From NCBI GenBank assembly GCA_018268955.1, contig JAFDVO010000011.1, forward strand, positions 26,327-90,326: a DNA stretch of 64,000 nucleotides, given 5' to 3'. Made by a program: the position numbers and the translations under genes. Shown here piece by piece: positions 47,565 through 57,492 of this stretch; within the stretch, counting starts at the first letter, position 1; each line of letters begins with the position of its first letter. Source of the stretch: Acidobacteriota bacterium (GTDB taxonomy: Bacteria > Acidobacteriota > Vicinamibacteria > Vicinamibacterales > CAVVIG01). The notes beneath the pieces were generated by a model. It searched no databases. It was not told the DNA's origin and saw only the letters and a list, made by a program, of their open reading frames with translations.

Positions 47565-48386
47565 GTGACAGGAATTTCACATTCACATCGGCTCGGATTG
47601 TCCGCGGCGATCGCAGCAGGCGCGCTCATCTTCGCGACGGGGACGGCTGACGCGCAACCGCGTGGCGGTCATCGCGGCGCACCGGCGACGCGTGTGGTCG
47701 TTGCCGGCCCGTACTACTACGGCTACGGTTTCTACGATCCGTTCTGGGGACCGTGGTCACCCTACTGGGGGTACGGCCCGTGGGACCGCCCAATGGCGTA
47801 CGACCCGAATGTCAGCTCGGCCCGCCTTCAGGTGAAGCCGAAGACAGCGGAGGTCTACGTCGACGGCTACCTCGCGGGTACGGTCGACGAGTTCGACGGC
47901 GCTCTGCAGCGCTTGAACGTCCCGGCCGGCGAGCACACGCTGACCTTCTACCTCGAGGGCTATCAGACGGTAACGCAGAAGGTCCTCTTCCGGCCGCGCG
48001 CGACGATCAACATCAAGTACGAGATGCCGCGTCTCGCGGCGGGCCAGGACTCCGGGCCCCGGCCCGAGCCTGAGGCGCCGGAGGAGAATCCCGTTGAGCG
48101 GCCGATGCCACGGGCGCCGCGTGGACCGGCTGGACCACCAGCACGCGAGGCGCGCGACCAGCGCGGCGAGTTCGGCACGCTGGCGATGCGCGTCCAGCCC
48201 AGAGGCGCGGTCGTGATCGTCGACGGTCAGGAGTGGACGGCTGATGAGAGCGGTCCGCTCACGATCGAGCTGGCTGACGGCGTGCACGAAATCGAGGTGC
48301 GGCAGGAGGGCTTCACCCCGTTTCATCGCACCGTGCGGATTCGTGCGGGCAATACGACGACCCTCAACGTGAGCCTCTCGCGATGA
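47565..48386 (+). CDS. Secreted PEGA-domain protein
   Basis: 273 aa from a GTG at 47565 preceded by GGAG. A signal peptide ends at ADAQ. A Gly/Tyr/Trp-rich stretch (YYYGYGFYDPFWGPWSPYWG) is followed by two PEGA domains (about 80-150 and 205-272; LQVKPKTAEVYVDGYLAGTV and MRVQPRGAVVIVDG), separated by a Pro/Arg/Glu-rich linker. PEGA domains are thought to bind surface or peptidoglycan partners. It overlaps the next gene by four bases (ATGA), so they form one unit. Confidence 0.88.
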   Translation: MTGISHSHRLGLSAAIAAGALIFATGTADAQPRGGHRGAPATRVVVAGPYYYGYGFYDPFWGPWSPYWGYGPWDRPMAYDPNVSSARLQVKPKTAEVYVDGYLAGTVDEFDGALQRLNVPAGEHTLTFYLEGYQTVTQKVLFRPRATINIKYEMPRLAAGQDSGPRPEPEAPEENPVERPMPRAPRGPAGPPAREARDQRGEFGTLAMRVQPRGAVVIVDGQEWTADESGPLTIELADGVHEIEVRQEGFTPFHRTVRIRAGNTTTLNVSLSR

Positions 48387-49048
48387 CGCGCCACATCATC
48401 GGCGCGGTGCTGGCCGCGGGAATTCTCGGCATCGTCGCCGCGCCAGCGGCACACGCGCAGACGCCCGCGTCCGGGGGCCTTCAGATCACCGAGGTCCACA
48501 GCGGGCTGGTCGCTGCACCCGAGGTGCGCTTCACGAGCGTGAATGGCCGTTCGGCCACGCTCGCCGGCGGCTACGGCGGCTACGAAGTGGACCGCACGTT
48601 CTTCATCGGCGCGGCTGGTTACTGGCTGACCAATCGCGATCGCAGCTTCGAGATGCAGTACGGCGGAGCGCTCGCCCGCTGGACCTTCTTCAAGGAGCAG
48701 CCCGTCTCGGTGAGCGCGGGTCTGCTCGCCGGGTTCGGGACGGCGACCATCGCGCGCACCTGGTCCGACCTGTTCGGTGAACCGTCCGCGACGACGCTTC
48801 GGCTCCCGGATATGCGGGGCGTCCGCTCGAGCACCCTGGTGCGTCCAGCCATCAGCGGCTCGACTCCGGTGCGGATCAACGACGACTTCCTGCTCGCGGA
48901 ACCGCAGGCGAACGTCTTCGTGAAGCTGACGCCATGGATGCGCCTCGATGTCGGCGCGGGCTACCGGTTCGTCGATGCGTCGCGCTACATGGGCGACCAG
49001 TTGTCTGGTGCGAGCGGCAGCATCGCACTCCGCTTCAGCGGACGATAG
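48383..49048 (+). CDS. Outer-membrane beta-barrel protein
   Basis: 221 aa with a signal peptide (cut after AHAQ). Alternating strands (TLAGGYGGYEVDRTFFIGAA, YGGALARWTFF, VSVSAGLLAGFG) and a terminal strand ending in SIALRFSGR suggest a small barrel of eight or so strands. The ATG overlaps the PEGA gene stop, so the two products probably act together in the envelope. Confidence 0.8.
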   Translation: MTRHIIGAVLAAGILGIVAAPAAHAQTPASGGLQITEVHSGLVAAPEVRFTSVNGRSATLAGGYGGYEVDRTFFIGAAGYWLTNRDRSFEMQYGGALARWTFFKEQPVSVSAGLLAGFGTATIARTWSDLFGEPSATTLRLPDMRGVRSSTLVRPAISGSTPVRINDDFLLAEPQANVFVKLTPWMRLDVGAGYRFVDASRYMGDQLSGASGSIALRFSGR

Positions 49049-49123
49049 GGGCAGAGGAGACGGCCGACGCCAGCAGAACTGGGTGGGCCGTCTCCTGTCG
49101 TGGCGACTCTGGCGACGAGCGCT

Positions 49124-50486
49124 TCAATCCTGTCGAACAGGCATGATGCGGAGCGACACAGCCAGCCCGTGGTCCCGCCGGCGTTCGATGTTCGCTGTCG
49201 TCGTGAACCAGCCCACGTCGATGCCGAGCCTTGCGCCGACATTCCAGCCGACTCCCGCGCCCGGGTTCCAGTAGCCGCTCGAGCGCCTGACCCCGCCCCG
49301 CAATTCCACCAGTTTTCGACGGTACTCGGCGCCTACGTGAGCGCTCGTGCCATTGAACCCGTGTCGGAGGTCGCCGAGCACGGACACACCATCGGCGTGA
49401 TAGGCACCGTTGAACCGGTATTCGACAGGTATCGTCGTTTGCAGCTGGTCGAGTGTCGGTCCTGGAGACTCGACGAAGTCCGAATTGCCCGAGGTCAGGC
49501 TGCGCAATGAGTAGGTCGTCGTCTCCACGTGGCTCCAGGCCATCTGGTTCGCGAGCCCCCGCGCGCCCACGCCGACTTCGATCCTGTTGCGGACGGCATG
49601 CACGCCGACGTTGATGGCATGTCCACTCCCGGAAGTGGACGACTGCCTGGTAAATGCGATCGGCACGGAGCCTGGACGCGTGGTGACCCAGACCGGCGGC
49701 ATCGGTGTCAATGGCCACAGCCATGTTGAAGTCCGCGTAAGTGAGCCCCTTGATGTAGTCGAAGTCCGCCGCGACGTAGACCCCATCCCGCGGGCTCCGC
49801 GGGCGTGAATCGCCGCGCCAGGGAAAGTGCGCACGGTAGCCACCGGCAATCGCCACGCCAGCCTGCAGGCGGGTCTGGCTGGTGATCTCGAACGTGGTGT
49901 TCCTCAACGCCACCGGTGAGGACGACGCGAGGAGCGCGCGCAGGTCGGGATCGAACGCATTGTTCGACTGCAGCGGGATGTAGGGACCGGCCGCGACCCG
50001 AATACCCTGGAACCCACCGGTGGGCGGCTTCGAAAACCGCATCGTGAAGCCAAACGTCGGATCCACGAGCCCTTCGCCGTTCAGGGCGGCAGCAGGGACG
50101 AAACCGCGATACGCATTGAGATCGCGGTTCAGCGTGGCGTTTCTGATGTCGTTCACGAACGCGGCGCGTGCCGGGCTGACGTCGCGCCCGAACATCAGGT
50201 GCAGGGGATTGATGGCGTCTTCAACCAGCAGAATCGGATCGAACGACGAGGAATTCGGATCGAAGGTGTCCTTGTCATTGAGGACGCGGGTGACCCCAAG
50301 GGGCACCACGATGACCTTGTAGGGCCGCTGCTTGCCGGCAAGGCCCGTAGCGAGGTTCCCGTCGCCTGCACCTCCCAGCGCGATCGTTCTGGCGTCGAAC
50401 GTCCATCCCTGGGCGTGGACAGGCGCGACGATCGCGGCGTGGATGAGGACGACGTGCAGCAGCGCACGCATTGAGTGTCGGAACAT
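49124..50486 (-). pseudogene. Outer-membrane protein, frameshifted
   Basis: From 50486 the frame encodes a signal peptide (ending VHAQ) and barrel-like sequence (WTFDARTIALGGAGDGNLAT, GFVPAAALNGEGLVDPTFGF) to about 49690. The natural continuation (TTRPGSVPIAFTRQSSTSGS and VGWFTTTANIERRRDHGLAV) is in another frame down to 49124. One base added or lost near 49690 separates them. If joined it would be about 450 aa. Function unknown; real pseudogene or sequence error. The 260 bp upstream (50487-50750) hold no recognisable gene. Confidence 0.7.
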
Positions 50487-50750
50487 GTTCCCCTCCTTGG
50501 AAGCGAGCTGATGCGGCCGGCTCTCGGCTCCTGTTCCGATCCGAGGACGACCTCAATCCGAATGGCGGGAAATCCGTTCCGAAGATGTCACCGCGCCGAC
50601 CGTATCGGGCCGACTGGTGGGTGTCGTGCGCGGCGTGTGCGAATTTACGTGGGTGGGCCGGTGCGGCAGAACTGCGGAACTCCGCCGGGTGCCCGCGGCG
50701 CCGACGCCTCTCGGTCGTCCCGGCAGGCCGACCCGTCGAGATCCGCAGCC

Positions 50751-51494
50751 TTAGAGTGTTCCGGGATCGATGTTCCAGCCACGCAGGATGGCGGCTTCAT
50801 CCGCAGCGCTCGTGGCCTTCTTGTAGCGCGCGCCCGAGCGTCCCTTCACGCGCGCTTCGCACTCGGCCCACGTGCGGTGCCGCATCGGTTGACCGTCGAC
50901 GACGCTGAGATAGGAGTACGCGGCGGCCGACGATGAGCGTCCGTTGGAGCCGTTGCCGCTGCGGGGCGGCACCGCCGTGTCATCAGGCAGCCGCATCACG
51001 TCCGCCACCGGGTAAGCGGCCATGGGCCCCTCGTAGAGCGGCAGCGGGTTGGCCGTGGCGAAGCCGTCAGCGATGCGGTCCACGCGCTCGTTGCCCGGCG
51101 TACCGACGTGGCCCCGGACGTAGTGCCAGCGGATATTGCGCGGGCCACGCGCGGCCGTGAGATCGGACAGCGCCTCCCACAGCTCGCGGTTCAGCACGTC
51201 GCCGCCAGTCGCGGTCTTCCATCCACGCCGCTTCCACCCGTGGATCCACTCGCGAATGCCCTGGATGACGTAGGTCGAATCCGTGTAGATGTCGAGCGGC
51301 TCGCTCCACGCACGCACCGCTCGCAGTGCCTCGATTGCACCGGTGAGTTCCATCCGGTTGTTCGTCGTCCGCGCGTCCCCTCCGCCCAGTTCTCGAACCT
51401 GCGAGTCAGGAGTGATGATGATGACGCCCCAGCCGCCCGGGCCGGGGTTGCCTTTGGAGGAGCCGTCGGTGAAGACCACGATGCGTTGATTCAT
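50751..51494 (-). CDS. rnhA: Ribonuclease HI with extra C-terminal domain
   Basis: 247 aa. Residues 1-150 are RNase HI with the catalytic set D10 (FTDGS), E49 (RMEL), D72 (TDST), H129 and D139 (ERVD). It degrades RNA in RNA-DNA hybrids. Residues 195-245 (YLSVVDGQPMRHRTWAECEA and RYKKATSAADEAAIL) resemble the viroplasmin-like hybrid-binding domain that normally sits at the N-terminus of RNase H1. If correct, the order is reversed relative to eukaryotic and many bacterial enzymes. A Ser/Gly linker joins the two. Confidence 0.9.
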   Translation of the reverse strand: MNQRIVVFTDGSSKGNPGPGGWGVIIITPDSQVRELGGGDARTTNNRMELTGAIEALRAVRAWSEPLDIYTDSTYVIQGIREWIHGWKRRGWKTATGGDVLNRELWEALSDLTAARGPRNIRWHYVRGHVGTPGNERVDRIADGFATANPLPLYEGPMAAYPVADVMRLPDDTAVPPRSGNGSNGRSSSAAAYSYLSVVDGQPMRHRTWAECEARVKGRSGARYKKATSAADEAAILRGWNIDPGTL

Positions 51495-51544
51495 GCGAGG
51501 ACTGGGACTCGGGATTCGGGACGACTAAGAACTCGGAATTGGGG
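51489..51544. repeat. Degenerate heptamer repeats upstream of rnhA
   Basis: Units of the type GACTGGG, ACTCGGG, ATTCGGG and, further on, AGAACTC, GGAATTG, GGGACTC keep a 7-bp period with drift. The array starts at the rnhA start codon. It is similar in period to the arrays at 19473 and 60693. Confidence 0.6.
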
Positions 51545-51654
51545 ACTCGGACAGTGGCCGCAGCCATGTTACCGGACGTTACGGCTGCGGTCGCCACGTC
51601 ACCATCGCCGCGCTTCTGCATCCATTCAACAACGCGACGTTCTGGAGGAGCTGT

Positions 51655-51807
51655 ATGTGCCAGCGGGTGCAGTGTGAGAAGTGCGGGAAGCCGACATGGG
51701 TCGGATGCGGGCAGCATGTCGAAGACGTGTTGCGCGACGTGCCGAAGTCGCAGCGCTGCGCCTGCCCGAGGCCCAAGTCGTGGCTCGCACGCCTCTTCGG
51801 CGCGTGA
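51655..51807 (+). CDS. 50-aa Cys-rich protein
   Basis: 50 aa: MCQRVQCEKCGKPTWVGCGQ, then HVEDVLRDVPKSQRCAC and a basic end. GGAGGAG lies five bases before the ATG. Cys spacing (CxxC, then C, then CAC) suggests a small zinc-binding protein. Similar short proteins with CEKCGKPTWxGCG and PKSQRC motifs are, from memory, widespread; function unknown. It lies alone on the plus strand between rnhA and speA. Confidence 0.8.
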   Translation: MCQRVQCEKCGKPTWVGCGQHVEDVLRDVPKSQRCACPRPKSWLARLFGA

Positions 51808-51850
51808 GCCTGGGCCGGTGCTCCGCGTCCCCGGCCTGAAGCTGGACCCC

Positions 51851-51895
51851 CGAAGCCTGGGAACCGGAAGCCAGGGAACCGGAAGCCAGGAGTCT
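51851..51895. repeat. 15-bp tandem repeat, three units
   Basis: CGAAGCCTGGGAACC, GGAAGCCAGGGAACC and GGAAGCCAGGAGTCT, followed by the 10-bp palindrome CTGGCGCCAG at 51894-51903. It lies between the convergent ends of the 50-aa gene and speA. It contains the GAAGCC word of the heptamer arrays. Confidence 0.75.
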
Positions 51896-51924
51896 GGCGC
51901 CAGACGCCTGGGAGGGCGCTCCCG

Positions 51925-53874
<1,950 letters not shown>

Positions 53875-53943
53875 ATTCGCGATGATACCGAAGATACTCG
53901 TGCTGCGGACTTCGATAATCGCGTACGTGGGCACGCGTGCACA

Positions 53944-53978
53944 GAAAATTTTCGTGCGTGTTGCGCGCGTCGACGCGC
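53944..53978. promoter_or_regulatory. Palindromes between speA and a divergent lipoprotein gene
   Basis: GAAAATTTTC (53944-53953) and GCGCGTCGACGCGC (53965-53978) are perfect palindromes of 10 and 14 bp. They lie about 70-105 bp upstream of speA. They may be operators; the AT-rich one stands out in this GC-rich DNA. No regulator is identified. Confidence 0.4.
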
Positions 53979-54043
53979 AGCGCGTGTGCCGCACGCGGGC
54001 GCAGTCGTGACGCACAGCGGCTGACTCGGGTACAGTCGTGCGG

Positions 54044-54499
54044 ATGACGTGCCGACCTGTTCGCCCGCTCGCTGCCGCACGTGCCGTGTGCGCGCTGCTC
54101 CTGCTCTCCACGCTTGGGTTCAGCGGATGTGCCTCGCCCGCATCGCCGACGTTCGGGACGGTGTCAGCGGAGGGACTGGCCGGGACCTGGACGCTGCAGA
54201 TCCTGCAGCAGGCCGGTGGACCGGCCATCGCGGCGCCGAGCGAGGCGAGCTACTCACTGACCTTCTCCGGCAACCGCGTCTCGGCGCTTGCTGACTGCAA
54301 CACGTGCAGCGGCAGCTTCACGATCGTCGGTGATGCGGTGACGATCTCGCCCGTGCTGGCGTGCACGCGCGCGCTCTGCAAGACCGCGCCGTTCGAGCAG
54401 CTCTACACCGTGATGCTCGCAGGCGAGAGCCGGGTGGGGGTGTCCGGGAAGCTGATGGTGCTGAACTCGGCGCGGGGGCAGTTGCGGTTCACGAAGTGA
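54044..54499 (+). CDS. Lipoprotein with META/HslJ-like domain
   Basis: 151 aa from the ATG at 54044. The lipobox is LGFSGC (Cys at about residue 29). GLAGTWTLQ near the start, YSLTFSGNRVSALADCNTCS and APFEQLYTVML are typical of META domain proteins, which occur in heat-shock or envelope-stress proteins such as HslJ. A TACAGT box (54031-54036) lies just seven bases before the ATG, so the transcript may be leaderless. It converges with the YhbY gene. Confidence 0.78.
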   Translation: MTCRPVRPLAAARAVCALLLLSTLGFSGCASPASPTFGTVSAEGLAGTWTLQILQQAGGPAIAAPSEASYSLTFSGNRVSALADCNTCSGSFTIVGDAVTISPVLACTRALCKTAPFEQLYTVMLAGESRVGVSGKLMVLNSARGQLRFTK

Positions 54500-54515
54500 A
54501 CGACACGATTCGAAC

Positions 54516-54806
54516 CTACGCCTCGTCTGTTTCGGGCCTCGGTCGCCAGAGGACGGCGACCTTGCCGACGGTCTGCACGAGCGCGGCGTCGGTCTGGCGG
54601 CAGAGCTCCTCGATGCATCCGGCGCGAGCGTCGCGATCCTCGCCGCCGACGCGGACCTTGATCAACTCGTGCGCGGCGAGCGCACGGTCGGTTTCCTTCA
54701 CGAGCGCGTCGCTGACGCCTGCATGGCCGACATGAACGACCGGTTCGAGCGCGTGCGCGCGCCCCTTGAGCGCTGACCGCTCGCGCGGCGTGAGATGGAC
54801 TGGCAT
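54516..54806 (-). CDS. YhbY-family RNA-binding protein
   Basis: 96 aa. LTPRERSALKGRAHALEPVV then HVGHAGVSDALVKETDRALA and LIKVRV are the CRM (YhbY) fold. The motif G-H-A-G in the loop matches the GxxG of the family. These proteins associate with the large ribosomal subunit precursor. Start at 54806 lies only 14 bp from the divergent NUDIX start, so promoters of both must overlap coding sequence. Confidence 0.92.
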   Translation of the reverse strand: MPVHLTPRERSALKGRAHALEPVVHVGHAGVSDALVKETDRALAAHELIKVRVGGEDRDARAGCIEELCRQTDAALVQTVGKVAVLWRPRPETDEA

Positions 54807-54820
54807 CTCTTGATGTTCTC

Positions 54821-55243
54821 ATGAGACCGACACACGCAGGTGGCGTGCTCCACCGTCCGGGGGCGAACGGGCCTGAGGTGCTGCTGGTGACGGCCGCCGG
54901 GGCCCCGCACGAATGGGTCCTGCCGAAAGGGCGCATCAAGAAGCGTGAAACGCCGGTCGAGGCCGCACGTCGCGAGGTCCTCGAGGAATGTGGCGTGGTG
55001 GCGCACCCTGACGACGAGCGGGTCTGGTGCGAGTCGTCGTTCATCCTGCCTCCACACGTGGTGCGTCCCGGCCGGTCGGCCGAGGTCGTCGTGCACTACT
55101 TCGCCATGACGCCGATCGCCACGGCCGCGTCGACGGAAGGGCGCCAGCTCGCGTGGCTGCCGCTGACCGAGGCGATGTCACGCGCCACGCACGCATCCAC
55201 CACGGCCGTGCTCCGGTGGCTCGACGGACAGCTCGGCGGCTGA
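54821..55243 (+). CDS. NUDIX hydrolase
   Basis: 140 aa. The NUDIX box is complete: G37 and E43 in GRIKKRE, then R51, E52, E55, E56 and G58 in REVLEECGV. The N-terminal HAGGVLHRP and WVLPKG are typical of the MutT/diadenosine polyphosphate type. It hydrolyses a nucleoside diphosphate linked to another group; the substrate is not determined. It is divergent from the YhbY gene. Confidence 0.92.
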   Translation: MRPTHAGGVLHRPGANGPEVLLVTAAGAPHEWVLPKGRIKKRETPVEAARREVLEECGVVAHPDDERVWCESSFILPPHVVRPGRSAEVVVHYFAMTPIATAASTEGRQLAWLPLTEAMSRATHASTTAVLRWLDGQLGG

Positions 55244-55314
55244 ACATTCGAGGCGCACGCAGATTGTGTGCAACCGGGCGCCCGACCACGGCGAGGCTTC
55301 GCTAGAGTTGGGGG

Positions 55315-57351
55315 ATGTCGCACAACCCGCTCCTGCAGCCCTGGTCCGGTCCCTACGGCGGCGTGCCGCCGTTCGATCGCGTGCGGGCGTCCGATTTCCC
55401 CGACGCGCTGGCGCGTGCCATCGAGGACGAACGTGCCGCGGTCGAACGGATCGCGCGAAGCCCTGAGCCGGCCACGTTCGAGAACACGCTTGTGGCGCTC
55501 GAGCGTGCCGGACAGGTGAAGGACCGAGTGATCCGTCTCTTCGCCGTGATGCGGCAGAACATGAGTTCGCCGGAGTATCGGGCCCTCGATCGCGAGTGGC
55601 AGCCGAAGCTGGCCGCGGCTGGCGACGCGATGCTCTTCACGCCTGGGCTGTTCGAGCGCATCGACACGGTCTATCGCTCGCGAGACGCATTGCCACTCAC
55701 ATCCGAGCAGGATCGACTGGTAACGCGCACCTGGGAGGACTTCGTCCGGCACGGAGCCCGCCTGGACGACGCGGCGCGCGAGCGGTTGTCGACGATCAAC
55801 CAGGAGCTGGCGGCGCTCTACGCCGACTTCCGCGCGCGCGTGCTTGGCGACGAGAACACCTGGACGCTGCTCACGTCCGACGACGAACTCGCCGGCCTCC
55901 CGGCGTCCCTTGTGGCGTCTGCGGCCCAAGCCGCGCGCGAGCGGGACCTGCAGGGCTGGGCGATTCTGAACACCCGTTCGAGCGTCGACCTGTTCCTGAC
56001 GTTCTCTGGGCGGCGGGATCTCCGCGAGGTCGTCTGGAGGCGCTTCAAGTCGCGCGGAGACAACGGCGACGCGAACGACACGAACGCGATCATCAGCCGG
56101 ATCGTTCCGCTCCGGTCCGAGCGCGCGGCGCTGCTCGGGTACGACTCGCATGCGCACTGGCAGATGGCCGACTCGATGGCCGGCAGCCCCGCGCGTGCGC
56201 GGGCGCTCCTCGAGCAGGTCTGGCCTGCAGGTGTGGCACGCGTGCGCCGCGAAGTCGAGCAGATGCAGGCGCTGGCCGCCCAGGACGACCCGTCGATCCG
56301 CATCGAGCCGTGGGACTACCTGTACTACTCCGAACGCGTGCGCCGCGCCGCGCACGGCATCGACGTCGCGGAACTGAGCCCCTACTTCGAGCTGACCCGC
56401 ATGATCGACGCCGCCATCTGGTCGGCTGAGCGGCGGTACGCCATCGCGTTCAGGGAGATCACCGGGACGGTGCCGGTGTTCCATCAGGATGTGCGCGTCT
56501 GGGACGTGCCGGGCGGCACGCACCGCGGGCTCTTCTATCTGGATACGTTTGCACGGAGCGGAAAGCGGTCTGGCGCCTGGGCGTCCACCTACCGCGTGCA
56601 GCACCGGCTCGACGCAGGCGCCAGCACGATCACGTCGAACAACAACAACTTCCTTCGCGGCGCGGCAGGCGAGCCGGTCCTGATCTCACTGGACGACACG
56701 CGGACGCTGTTCCATGAGTTCGGCCATTCGCTGCACGCGCTGCTGCAGGACATCACCTACCCCTCCCTCTCTGGGACGCCGCGCGACTTCGTCGAGCTGC
56801 CATCGCAAATCAACGAGCAATGGGTGTTCACGCGCGAACTGCTGGACCGCTTCGCGCGGCACTACCAGACCGGCGCACCGCTGCCCGAGCGGCTGATCGA
56901 GAAGGTCAAGGGGGCCGAGACCTTCAGCCAGGGCTACAAGACGGTGGAGGCGGTTTCCGCCGCCCTCCTCGACATCGAACTGCACACACGACCCGGCGGC
57001 GCGTTCGAACCGCACGCGTTCGAGCAGGAGATGCTCGAGCGGATCGGCATGCCGCGCGAGATCGCGCTGCGGCACCGGCTCACGCACTTCGATCACCTGT
57101 TCGGCAGCGACGGATACTCGGGCCTGTACTACAGCTACACCTGGGCGGACGTGATGGCGGCCGATGGCTGGCTGGCGTTCCTCGAGGCAGGCGGCCCGTG
57201 GGACGCGTCCGTGGCGGCACGCTTCAGGCAATTCATCCTGTCGGACGGCAACACGATCGATCGCGCCGAGGCGTGGCGTCGCTTCCGCGGCCGCGACCCC
57301 GAGGTCGATGCCCTGCTTCGCGAACGCGGACTCGGACAGGGAGAGGGATGA
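55315..57351 (+). CDS. M3-family zinc metallopeptidase (oligopeptidase A / Dcp type)
   Basis: 678 aa, typical of M3. The zinc site is H467-E468-F-G-H471 (TLFHEFGHSLHALL), with the third ligand Glu in the downstream FVELPSQINEQW. The N-terminus NPLLQPWSGPYGGVPPFDRV is typical of this peptidase family. It degrades oligopeptides in the cytoplasm. No signal peptide. A TAGAGT box ends six bases before the ATG, so the transcript may be leaderless. Confidence 0.94.
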   Translation: MSHNPLLQPWSGPYGGVPPFDRVRASDFPDALARAIEDERAAVERIARSPEPATFENTLVALERAGQVKDRVIRLFAVMRQNMSSPEYRALDREWQPKLAAAGDAMLFTPGLFERIDTVYRSRDALPLTSEQDRLVTRTWEDFVRHGARLDDAARERLSTINQELAALYADFRARVLGDENTWTLLTSDDELAGLPASLVASAAQAARERDLQGWAILNTRSSVDLFLTFSGRRDLREVVWRRFKSRGDNGDANDTNAIISRIVPLRSERAALLGYDSHAHWQMADSMAGSPARARALLEQVWPAGVARVRREVEQMQALAAQDDPSIRIEPWDYLYYSERVRRAAHGIDVAELSPYFELTRMIDAAIWSAERRYAIAFREITGTVPVFHQDVRVWDVPGGTHRGLFYLDTFARSGKRSGAWASTYRVQHRLDAGASTITSNNNNFLRGAAGEPVLISLDDTRTLFHEFGHSLHALLQDITYPSLSGTPRDFVELPSQINEQWVFTRELLDRFARHYQTGAPLPERLIEKVKGAETFSQGYKTVEAVSAALLDIELHTRPGGAFEPHAFEQEMLERIGMPREIALRHRLTHFDHLFGSDGYSGLYYSYTWADVMAADGWLAFLEAGGPWDASVAARFRQFILSDGNTIDRAEAWRRFRGRDPEVDALLRERGLGQGEG

Positions 57352-57372
57352 TGAACAGCAAATGGGGATTGC

Positions 57373-57483
57373 TAAAGGCTAATCGCGAAAGGCTAATGGC
57401 GAAAGGCTAATGGCGAAAGGCTAATTGCTAAAGGCAATTGCCAAAGGCTAATCGCGAAAGGCTGATTCCGAAAGGCTAATTGC
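57373..57483. repeat. 14-bp tandem repeat (GAAAGGCTAATNGC), about 8 units
   Basis: Units include TAAAGGCTAATCGC, GAAAGGCTAATGGC (twice), GAAAGGCTAATTGC, a 13-bp TAAAGGCAATTGC, CAAAGGCTAATCGC, GAAAGGCTGATTCC and GAAAGGCTAATTGC. It fills the gap between convergent M3 peptidase and MFS genes. The related words at 57490-57525 (GCGATTGGCAATCAGCGATG) form the last codons of the MFS gene. Confidence 0.9.
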
Positions 57484-57492
57484 TGTTGTCAT

